Shown here one piece after another: positions 1-4,718 of a stretch of DNA of 5,536 nt. Source of the stretch: Mariniphaga sp964624645 (GTDB lineage Bacteria; Bacteroidota; Bacteroidia; Bacteroidales; Prolixibacteraceae); assembly GCA_964624645.1 (NCBI GenBank), contig CAZVAD010000145.1, forward strand, positions 1 to 5,536. Reading direction: 5' to 3'. A program made the position numbers and the translations under genes. The stretch's first letter is position 1. Each line of letters opens with the position of its first letter. The notes beneath the pieces were generated by a model, which was not told the origin of the DNA, did no database searches, and was given only the letters and a program-made list of their open reading frames with translations.

Positions 1-74
1 AAGATTATGAAATCCCTCTACAACCGGCGGATAAATCCATCGGCAATAATCAGGGAAACCCTATAATCAAATAA
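1..74 (+). CDS. Possible 3' end of a protein-coding gene entering from the left
   Basis: The third forward frame is open from the window edge to a TAA at 72-74. It would encode a short polar tail that begins DYEIPLQPADKS and ends NPIIK. The residue mix (Asp, Glu, Pro, Asn, Lys) and varied third bases look like a real protein end. However, the stretch is only 23 codons long and the first forward frame is also open to a TAA at 64-66, so an open frame here could be chance. No family can be recognised. If real, the gene converges on the sigma gene and the bases between them (75-230) form a shared terminator region. Confidence 0.3.
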   Translation, partial: DYEIPLQPADKSIGNNQGNPIIK

Positions 75-99
75 ACCTGATTCAGAAAATTACCGCCGG
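24..99. repeat. Two nested 7-bp inverted repeats
   Basis: CCGGCGG at 24-30 is the exact reverse complement of CCGCCGG at 93-99. Inside this pair, AATCAGG at 48-54 is the exact reverse complement of CCTGATT at 76-82. A third short hairpin, AGGG-AAA-CCCT at 52-62, shares bases with the inner pair, so the two folds exclude each other. The structure lies across the end of the possible upstream gene. It could fold in RNA from either strand. Neither side has a T-run that would mark a classical intrinsic terminator. Function is unknown. Confidence 0.4.
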
Positions 100-189
100 A
101 AAACCTCATTTTCAATGCTAAAAATCTTAGTCTTCGGTAATAAAAGTGTTTTACCTGACCTGTCAATCTTTTACTGCCAATTTTGGGAC

Positions 190-215
190 TTGTCAGCGTG
201 CAAAGCACCTGACAA
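190..215 (-). terminator. Strong hairpin just past the sigma gene; candidate transcript end
   Basis: TTGTCAG (190-196) pairs perfectly with CTGACAA (209-215), and inside it GTGC (198-201) pairs with GCAC (205-208) around an AAA loop; only C197 is unpaired. That gives an 11-bp stem, beginning 15 bases after the stop codon of the minus-strand sigma gene. Position and stability suggest a transcript end or a 3' stabiliser. No T-run follows on either strand, so it is not a textbook intrinsic terminator. If a gene does come in from the left, the hairpin could serve both convergent transcripts. A protein-binding palindrome is the other possibility. Confidence 0.4.
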
Positions 216-230
216 CGTCACAATGTCAAA

Positions 231-830
231 TCAAGAAAAGTGATTCAACAAAAAGATAACCAGCACGCTTATCAGCGGATACTTTCTTAGCAGCTGGTCA
301 CGAATCCGCTCCTTGGCTTTTGCAATTTGCTTCTCAACCATCTTAATACTTATGCCCAATTCTTTGGCAACATCCGCCTGCTTTTTACCTTCCAGTTTTG
401 ATTTAACAAATACATTTTTCATTCCGGCAGGCATTTTATCCACGGCCTCCTCTAATGTTTCCCACAGCAGTTCTTCAAGGCCCTTCTCCTCCCTTTCATT
501 CAGATCAAGCTGATAGAGATGCTGTAGTTTATTGATGCTTACATTTTCTGTATCAATGCAGATGGTCTTCAATTTTTTACTTTTCAGATGGTTCAGGCAC
601 CTGTTTCTTGCCATGACAAAAAGTAGGCTTTCAATTCGCTTTCCCGGATTGATTTTTTCATGTTTTTCCCAGAATGCAATGAAACACTCCTGAATGATAT
701 CTTCCGCTTCATCGTCTGACACAAAAAGACTGCAATATCCTTTCAGGCGGGGATAAAGCACCCTGAATGCCTCCTTAAACGCTTCAGGATTTCCTTTTTT
801 TAGTTCTAATTTGGTTTTTATGTCAAACAT
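231..830 (-). CDS. ECF-type RNA polymerase sigma factor (sigma-70 family)
   Basis: This 199-residue protein has the two-domain build of group 4 (ECF) sigma factors, which direct RNA polymerase to a small set of promoters. Region 2 spans about residues 15-85: AFRVLYPRLKGYC, then the acidic stretch DDEAEDIIQECFIAFW and FVMARNRCLNHLK. Region 4 spans about 123-180, with the helix-turn-helix QADVAKELGISIKMVEKQ. The protein ends in a hydrophobic run (residues 185-197, LISVLVIFLL), a trait seen in many Bacteroidota ECF factors. M1 is the only Met before region 2, which supports this start. In this phylum such genes usually precede a FecR-like anti-sigma gene and a SusC/SusD pair; here no minus-strand reading frame follows in the 230 bases to the window edge. 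The regulon therefore cannot be inferred. The sigma call is secure; the subgroup is not. Confidence 0.93.
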   Translation of the reverse strand: MFDIKTKLELKKGNPEAFKEAFRVLYPRLKGYCSLFVSDDEAEDIIQECFIAFWEKHEKINPGKRIESLLFVMARNRCLNHLKSKKLKTICIDTENVSINKLQHLYQLDLNEREEKGLEELLWETLEEAVDKMPAGMKNVFVKSKLEGKKQADVAKELGISIKMVEKQIAKAKERIRDQLLRKYPLISVLVIFLLNHFS

Positions 831-835
831 AGTCT

Positions 836-843
836 CAAAGGTA
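836..843 (-). promoter_or_regulatory. Candidate -7 element for the sigma gene
   Basis: The minus strand reads TACCTTTG, an exact match to the Bacteroidota -7 consensus TAnnTTTG, ending 5 bases before the sigma ATG. Transcription would begin at or within a few bases of the start codon, giving a nearly leaderless mRNA. No TTTG lies at the usual distance of about 20 bases upstream: the two that exist leave gaps of 13 and 27. The match could be fortuitous. Confidence 0.35.
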
Positions 844-851
844 GAAAATAT

Positions 852-875
852 ATTTGCAAACTGGTTTTTGCAAAT
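852..875. promoter_or_regulatory. Paired palindromes TTTGCAAA, candidate operator upstream of the sigma gene
   Basis: ATTTGCAAA (852-860) and TTTGCAAAT (867-875) form a perfect 9-bp inverted repeat around a 6-base spacer. Each half is also a palindrome in itself, TTTGCAAA, so there are two symmetric sites with centres 14 bp apart. They sit 22-45 bases before the sigma start, where a -33 element would lie. This is a good layout for a dimeric regulator controlling the sigma gene. The binding protein is unknown. Confidence 0.45.
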
Positions 876-906
876 GAAATTTCCTTTCTTGTTTTTTTAA
901 ACCGGG

Positions 907-937
907 TTGTGCTATTCTCCCGATTTTGTTATTTTTG
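907..937 (+). promoter_or_regulatory. Promoter of the tRNA-Val gene
   Basis: TTG at 907-909 is followed after 20 bases by TATTTTTG at 930-937, an exact match to the -7 consensus TAnnTTTG used by the primary sigma factor of Bacteroidota. The spacing fits the known -33/-7 arrangement. Transcription should start near 941, about 10 bases before the mature 5' end of the tRNA. Confidence 0.65.
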
Positions 938-950
938 TAGAAATTTTTAC

Positions 951-1025
951 GGGTTGTTAGCTCAGTTGGTTTAGAGCATTACCTTGACAGGGTAGGGGTC
1001 ACTGGTTCGAATCCAGTACAACCCA
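951..1025 (+). tRNA. tRNA-Val, anticodon GAC
   Basis: The sequence folds into a complete cloverleaf. The acceptor stem GGGTTGT (951-957) pairs with ACAACCC (1018-1024), and the discriminator base is A1025. The D stem is GCTC (960-963) with GAGC (974-977). The anticodon stem TTACC (979-983) pairs with GGTAG (991-995) through one T-G pair, and its loop TTGACAG places the anticodon GAC at 986-988, which reads the valine codons GUC and GUU. The T stem ACTGG (1001-1005) pairs with CCAGT (1013-1017) around TTCGAAT. The 3' CCA is not encoded (CA follows the discriminator), so it must be added after transcription. The gene stands alone, convergent with the protease gene 33 bases away. Confidence 0.97.
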
Positions 1026-1058
1026 CATTACTTTCCCTCCTGTTTTCTTCGCCTGTTG

Positions 1059-2735
1059 TCAGTTCCGCTTTGCGGTAATTGTTATTCCCGGTTCAAAATA
1101 GGCAGTGTATGTCGTTGCTGAAGCAAGCTCATTTATCGCTTTCTGAATCACTTTGTCATCCCCGATTGATGCCCGGATACTCCCTTTCTGGTAATAAAAA
1201 CGGGAAACAATTTCATTTTTGAGCAGCTCTTTGATTTCATCTGAAAAAGTCTGAAGGTCTTTGTCAATATGCGGTTCAAGACTCACTTTGATTTTATCGA
1301 ACTCTTCGGCGGCAAGGTCATAGTATTTTTCTTCCTTCGCTTTTTCAATCAGCCTTTTCAGCAAAGATTCGGATTGTGAGTCGTATTCAATATTTTTCGC
1401 GGAGACAAATTCGCTAAACTGACTGTAAATGGCATCCGTGATTTCAAAATCTTCAGGCGCCGGAATACTTTTCGTCCGGTTTGAAAATTCGGTGGCAAAA
1501 TCAAAAACAAGAAATTTGGTGATGAGCGCCACACTCAAATTACTCAACTGCTCCGGTTCTAATGTAATGTCGGGCACAATGCCGCCGCCGTCATATACTT
1601 TTCTTCCTTTTTTGGTCTTAAATTCCGTGATGAGTGAATCGGGCACATAGCCCACGCTGCCATCCTCGTTGCGGTGGGAGTAATCCAGCGCCTGAATGCA
1701 GCGGCCACTGGGAATGTAGTATTTAGCCGTGGTCACTTTGAGTTTTGTGTTGTAGCTCAAATCGCGGGTGGTCTGAACCAGCCCTTTGCCAAAAGTGCGT
1801 TCACCAATCACCAGGCCGCGGTCAAGGTCCTGTATTGCGCCGGCAACAATTTCCGACGCAGAAGCCGATGCCCTGTTGGTCAGCACGGCAATGCGGATTA
1901 TGGTGTCAATCGGTGCAGCGCTTGCCGTGTAGGTTTTGTCCCACTGCTTGACTTTCCCTTTCGTGCTGACAATCTCAGAATTTTTCGGTACGAATAGATT
2001 CACGATTTTCACAGATTCCTGCAACAATCCGCCCGGATTGGAGCGCATATCCAGAATCAGCGCTTCGGGATTTTCCTTTTTGAGTTCAAGATATGCCTTC
2101 TTCACATCTTCACTGCAATTCACCGTGAAATTTGAAAGCCGGATATATGCTGTTTTTGGGTCAACCATGCCATAGTATGGCACCGCATCAATGGAAATTT
2201 TTTCACGGACAACATCCACTTCAAAGGGATTTTTTTCACCGGGACGCTGCAATTTAATCTTCACCGGTTTTTTTGCAGGCCCTTTCAGGAGACTGCTCAC
2301 ATCTTCAGTGGTCATTTCGGCAGTAGATTTTCCCTCCACTTCCAGAATGATGTCCCCGGCTTTCAGCCCGAATTTTTGCGCCGGAAAACCTTCATAAGGT
2401 TCGGAGATGACAATTTTGTCATTTTGTTTGCCAATCAGCGCGCCAATGCCGGCATATTCCCCGGTGGTCATAAAACGGAAATCCTCCATCTGGTCTTCCG
2501 AAATGAAATTCGTATAGGGATCAAGGGACTCCAGCATACCGTCAATGCTGGTTTTCACCAATTTATTCGGATTCACCTCATCCACGTAAAACATATTCAG
2601 TTCACGGAAAAGGCTATAATAAATTTCGAGATTTTTGGCAATTTCAAAATTTTTCTGATCGCGGTTAAAGCTGTACAGCCCCAAGCCGGCAATGAGCAGG
2701 ATGATGATGCTGATCCAAAATTTCTTAAGTTTCAT
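1059..2735 (-). CDS. ctpA: Carboxy-terminal processing protease, S41 family, with PDZ domain
   Basis: This 558-residue serine protease of the CtpA/Prc type cleaves envelope proteins near their C-termini. Residues 6-22 form an N-terminal membrane anchor or signal sequence, placing the enzyme in the periplasm. The conserved DPYTNFIS (72-79) and GEYAGIGALIG (92-102) lead into a PDZ domain at about 92-176, which binds substrate tails. The S41 core at about 185-392 has LDMRSNPGG (228-236), ASASASE (289-295), TFGKGLVQ (314-321) and YDGGGIVPD (381-389). By spacing to E. coli Prc (Ser430, Asp441, Lys455), the nucleophile should be Ser292, with Lys317 as general base and Asp303 as the matching acidic residue. 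About 165 further residues follow the core, largely charged helix, so the protein is longer than the roughly 400-residue minimal form. Start choice is supported by AGGAGA 8 bases upstream. It is divergent from the outer-membrane barrel gene; its natural substrate is not shown. Confidence 0.95.
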   Translation of the reverse strand: MKLKKFWISIIILLIAGLGLYSFNRDQKNFEIAKNLEIYYSLFRELNMFYVDEVNPNKLVKTSIDGMLESLDPYTNFISEDQMEDFRFMTTGEYAGIGALIGKQNDKIVISEPYEGFPAQKFGLKAGDIILEVEGKSTAEMTTEDVSSLLKGPAKKPVKIKLQRPGEKNPFEVDVVREKISIDAVPYYGMVDPKTAYIRLSNFTVNCSEDVKKAYLELKKENPEALILDMRSNPGGLLQESVKIVNLFVPKNSEIVSTKGKVKQWDKTYTASAAPIDTIIRIAVLTNRASASASEIVAGAIQDLDRGLVIGERTFGKGLVQTTRDLSYNTKLKVTTAKYYIPSGRCIQALDYSHRNEDGSVGYVPDSLITEFKTKKGRKVYDGGGIVPDITLEPEQLSNLSVALITKFLVFDFATEFSNRTKSIPAPEDFEITDAIYSQFSEFVSAKNIEYDSQSESLLKRLIEKAKEEKYYDLAAEEFDKIKVSLEPHIDKDLQTFSDEIKELLKNEIVSRFYYQKGSIRASIGDDKVIQKAINELASATTYTAYFEPGITITAKRN

Positions 2736-2743
2736 ATTTTGTT

Positions 2744-2749
2744 TCTCCT
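2744..2749 (-). promoter_or_regulatory. Shine-Dalgarno site of the protease gene
   Basis: The minus strand reads AGGAGA, ending 8 bases before the ATG at 2735. It is the only clear Shine-Dalgarno sequence before a start in this window and supports the chosen start. Such sites are uncommon in Bacteroidota. Confidence 0.55.
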
Positions 2750-2800
2750 ATATTTTCCTGTTAAAGAATTCAAACGTCAAAAGCATTAAAAATAAAAAAG

Positions 2801-2808
2801 CAAAATTA
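2801..2808 (-). promoter_or_regulatory. Candidate -7 element for the protease gene
   Basis: The minus strand reads TAATTTTG, an exact match to TAnnTTTG. It would start transcription near 2797 and leave a 5' leader of about 60 bases containing the AGGAGA site. No matching TTTG is found about 20 bases upstream, so the call rests on the -7 element alone. Confidence 0.4.
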
Positions 2809-2893
2809 ACAATTATTACCCGATTTCTTTGTGCAGTTTACGGATCGCACTGCGTTAAAAATTATTAACCGGACTTTCCGAAAATTGTTTTCT

Positions 2894-2903
2894 GCTTTAA
2901 AGC
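2894..2903. repeat. 10-bp perfect palindrome GCTTTAAAGC
   Basis: GCTTTAAAGC is perfectly self-complementary with no spacer. It lies in the divergent control region, about 50 bases upstream of the -7 element of the barrel gene. It may be a regulator site, but palindromes of this AT-rich kind also arise by chance. Confidence 0.3.
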
Positions 2904-2928
2904 TACACAACTTTTGCTTTTTAAATCG

Positions 2929-2960
2929 TTTATATATTTTCACGATTAAAAGTAATTTTG
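2929..2960 (+). promoter_or_regulatory. Candidate promoter of the outer-membrane barrel gene
   Basis: TAATTTTG at 2953-2960 matches TAnnTTTG exactly. TTTA at 2929-2932 lies 20 bases upstream, a three-of-four match to the -33 element TTTG. Start of transcription would be near 2964, leaving a leader of only about 10 bases before the ATG at 2975. This supports 2975 over the GTG at 2831 as the translation start. An imperfect inverted repeat (2920-2950, AATCG/CGATT core) overlaps the -33 position. Confidence 0.5.
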
Positions 2961-2974
2961 CACGTTTGTTAAGT

Positions 2975-4351
2975 ATGCGAATCCGGCTTATTAAAATATT
3001 GAAGGCCTGCGTTGTCTTTATTTTCACCATGACGTTTTCTCCGGTCATTTTTGCACAGGAAATGTCCGTGTTGCAGTTTCTGCCCGGCGTTGCCCAGTCT
3101 TCGCTTGGCAATCCGGCAATTCAGAACGCCTCCGGGAAAATGACGGTAGGCATTCCACTATTGTCGGGCATGGCTGTCCGGTGGGGTGCAAGCGTTCCGC
3201 TCAACGCGCTGTTTTCCGGCGGGTTTGAATACAGTTTTGACCGGTTGTATAATGCAATGGATAAAAACGGGGATGTAAACGCATCTGCAGAAATTTCATT
3301 GTTCTTTGCCGGTCTCCGGCACAATGATTATACGTTCACCCTGTCGGTGCGGGAGCGGTTTAGTCTGGAAGGGATTGCCGACCGTGAAATTGCAAGATTC
3401 ATTCGAGACGGCACCTTGAATTTTTATGGAAAAAATGAAACCTTCGGAAACGCAACTTTTTATCTGACAAATTTCAGGGAGATTGCTCCCGGTTTTTCCA
3501 AAAGAATTTGGGAAAATCTGGATCTGGGCATCAGGGCAAAAGTGTTGTTCGGCCATTTCCGGTTTCAAACAGAAGACCTGAACCTCTCCGTAGCAACAGA
3601 CAAAACAGAAGAAAAATTATTACTGAATGCCGAAGGCTCCTACTTCTTCAGTGCCCCTTTTTCCTATTCCGACAAAATAGAAAATGGATTGTCGGGCATT
3701 TTTGTGGATGCCGCACCGGGCGATTATTTTTTCAAACCCCGGAATCTTGGAGTAGCCCTGGATTTTGGAATAATTTACCGCCCGGACAATTTCTGGGAAT
3801 TGTCGGCAAGTATTCTGGATGCCGGACTCATTGGTTTTAAACATAAAGCGTACGAAGCGGATTTTGTCCGCCCTGTTCGTTTTTCAGAATATGAACTTTA
3901 TCAGTCCGATACTCCTGGCGGGGATTCATACCGCGAGCCGCGCATGGCTTTGCTGATTTTAAGTGATTCCGTGCCGGCCATATCCCGGGTGGAAAATGCC
4001 ACTGCCCGCATGTCGTTTACCCTACCCGTTCAGGCACAATTTTCTGCGAAATACAGGTTTAATCAAAAAATCTCTGCCGGACTGAACGAGCAGTTTACGA
4101 TGTACAGATTAAATCCGGTAAATATTTTTTCAGCTTTTTTCACTGCTGCCGTCCACCCGAAGCTGGACCTGTATGGCAGCTTGTCGTCCTTTAATTTTCG
4201 CAATATACTCCCCGGAGCAGGTGCCGTTTATACCGGGGACAGGGTTCAGATATATTTTACAAGCAGCAATATTTTGAGTATTATACAGCCTTTTGCATCA
4301 AAACAGTTAAATTTGTCCTTTGGCGTCAATTTTCTGTTTGGAACAGAGTAA
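2975..4351 (+). CDS. Exported beta-barrel-like outer-membrane protein, DUF5723-type
   Basis: This predicted 458-residue exported protein opens with a signal peptide (MRIRLIKILK, then a hydrophobic run at 11-25), probably cut after VIFA at residue 27, just before QEM. The start of the mature chain, LPGVAQSSLGNPAIQ followed by VGIPLLSG, resembles the conserved N-terminal signature of the DUF5723 family of Bacteroidota, including the NPA motif. The rest is a series of alternating aromatic and polar segments, such as LGVALDFGIIYRP, FWELSASILDAGLIGF and LNLSFGVNFLFG, as expected for strands of an outer-membrane barrel. There is no lipobox cysteine and no visible type IX secretion tail. The function of the family is not established; a structural or transport role is only inferred. 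A longer frame back to a GTG at 2831 is open but adds 48 residues ahead of an obvious signal peptide, and the candidate promoter lies inside that extension, so I reject it. The next gene begins 10 bases after the stop, so the two are probably co-transcribed. Confidence 0.8.
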   Translation: MRIRLIKILKACVVFIFTMTFSPVIFAQEMSVLQFLPGVAQSSLGNPAIQNASGKMTVGIPLLSGMAVRWGASVPLNALFSGGFEYSFDRLYNAMDKNGDVNASAEISLFFAGLRHNDYTFTLSVRERFSLEGIADREIARFIRDGTLNFYGKNETFGNATFYLTNFREIAPGFSKRIWENLDLGIRAKVLFGHFRFQTEDLNLSVATDKTEEKLLLNAEGSYFFSAPFSYSDKIENGLSGIFVDAAPGDYFFKPRNLGVALDFGIIYRPDNFWELSASILDAGLIGFKHKAYEADFVRPVRFSEYELYQSDTPGGDSYREPRMALLILSDSVPAISRVENATARMSFTLPVQAQFSAKYRFNQKISAGLNEQFTMYRLNPVNIFSAFFTAAVHPKLDLYGSLSSFNFRNILPGAGAVYTGDRVQIYFTSSNILSIIQPFASKQLNLSFGVNFLFGTE

Positions 4352-4361
4352 AATTTTGTAC

Positions 4362-4637
4362 ATGAACCTTTTTATTCTTTTGAATCCGGTTGGGCTTTTC
4401 CGTACGATTGTGGTTTTTGCAATCGTATATTTTGCTGTCAGGCTGTTCTCACGCCATATATTGCCTTTCATTGTGGAGAACAAAATGAAAGAGATGCAGA
4501 AAAAAATGCGCGGGCAGGAAGAGTACCGGAAACGAACCGGAAAACAGGAGGGGGACGTTACCATTGAATACAGAAAAAATAATAATAACAACAACCGGGA
4601 TGTAGGAGAATATGTTGATTTTGAAGAAGTGGACTAA
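4362..4637 (+). CDS. Small membrane protein, DUF4834 family
   Basis: This 91-residue protein has one membrane segment (about residues 8-29, LFRTIVVFAIVYFAVRLF), then a basic and acidic helical stretch (about 39-60, ENKMKEMQKKMRGQEEYRKR). A run of six asparagines (73-78) acts as a linker, and the protein ends in VGEYVDFEEVD. The short membrane anchor, GDVTIEYRK and the acidic GEYVDFEE end match my recollection of the DUF4834 family, known mainly from Bacteroidota and of unknown function. By charge, the polar C-terminal part should lie in the cytoplasm. I chose the ATG at 4362 because an earlier in-frame ATG at 4320 would lie inside the preceding gene and add residues before the typical MN-hydrophobic start. 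No Shine-Dalgarno site is visible. It probably shares a transcript with the barrel gene. Confidence 0.8.
   Translation: MNLFILLNPVGLFRTIVVFAIVYFAVRLFSRHILPFIVENKMKEMQKKMRGQEEYRKRTGKQEGDVTIEYRKNNNNNNRDVGEYVDFEEVD
4578..4595 (+). repeat. Trinucleotide run (AAT)3(AAC)3 encoding six asparagines
   Basis: Six tandem asparagine codons sit between the basic helix and the acidic tail of the DUF4834-type protein. Mixed AAT and AAC codons make slippage less likely than in a pure repeat. The run keeps frame, so length change by whole codons would only alter linker length. Confidence 0.7.
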
Positions 4638-4718
4638 CCCCTTCCGGCTTATTTTCACCCCATTCATTCATCAGGCAGATTCGATTTTACCGGTTAATTA
4701 ATCCCGAAATTTAAATAG
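4638..4718 (+). other. Short intergenic gap before glycyl-tRNA synthetase
   Basis: These 81 bases hold no reading frame of note, no exact TAnnTTTG element, no clear terminator hairpin and no Shine-Dalgarno site before the ATG at 4719. The best -7-like word nearby, TGATTTTG at 4616-4623, has one mismatch and lies inside the preceding gene. The gap is too short for a T-box or glycine riboswitch of usual size. Read-through from the upstream genes is as likely as a separate promoter. Confidence 0.4.

Noticed and set aside
136..155. Hairpin GGTAA...TTACC in the left gap.
   Set aside because: Seven AT-rich pairs with a bulged T are weak and expected by chance in such sequence.
1026..1058. Integration (att) site at the 3' end of tRNA-Val.
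   Set aside because: No copy of the tRNA 3' end is found elsewhere in the window and no integrase or mobile gene is present.
1065..1075. Hairpin CCGC-TTT-GCGG as tRNA terminator.
   Set aside because: The stem has only 4 pairs, no T-run follows, and its bases encode the last codons of the protease (AKRN), which explain them.
1674..1997. Plus-strand open frame of about 107 codons opposite the protease gene.
   Set aside because: It lies fully inside the well-supported protease gene, has no family resemblance and no start signals; it is a shadow of the minus-strand codons.
2376..2789. Plus-strand open frame of about 137 codons opposite the protease N-terminus.
   Set aside because: It is antisense to the conserved PDZ and anchor part of the protease, and its product has no recognisable domain.
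2831..2974. In-frame extension of the barrel gene back to a GTG start.
   Set aside because: The added 48 residues precede a clear signal peptide that starts at the ATG at 2975, and the TAATTTTG promoter element lies within the extension.
2806..3111. Minus-strand open frame across the divergent control region.
   Set aside because: It overlaps both candidate promoters and the signal peptide of the barrel gene, and its translation is low in domain-like features.
4320..4361. Earlier ATG for the DUF4834-type gene.
   Set aside because: It would overlap the end of the barrel gene by 32 bases; the ATG at 4362 gives the usual short N-terminus before the membrane segment.
4638..4718. T-box leader or glycine riboswitch before glycyl-tRNA synthetase.
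   Set aside because: The 81-base gap is too short and shows no conserved T-box or riboswitch words.
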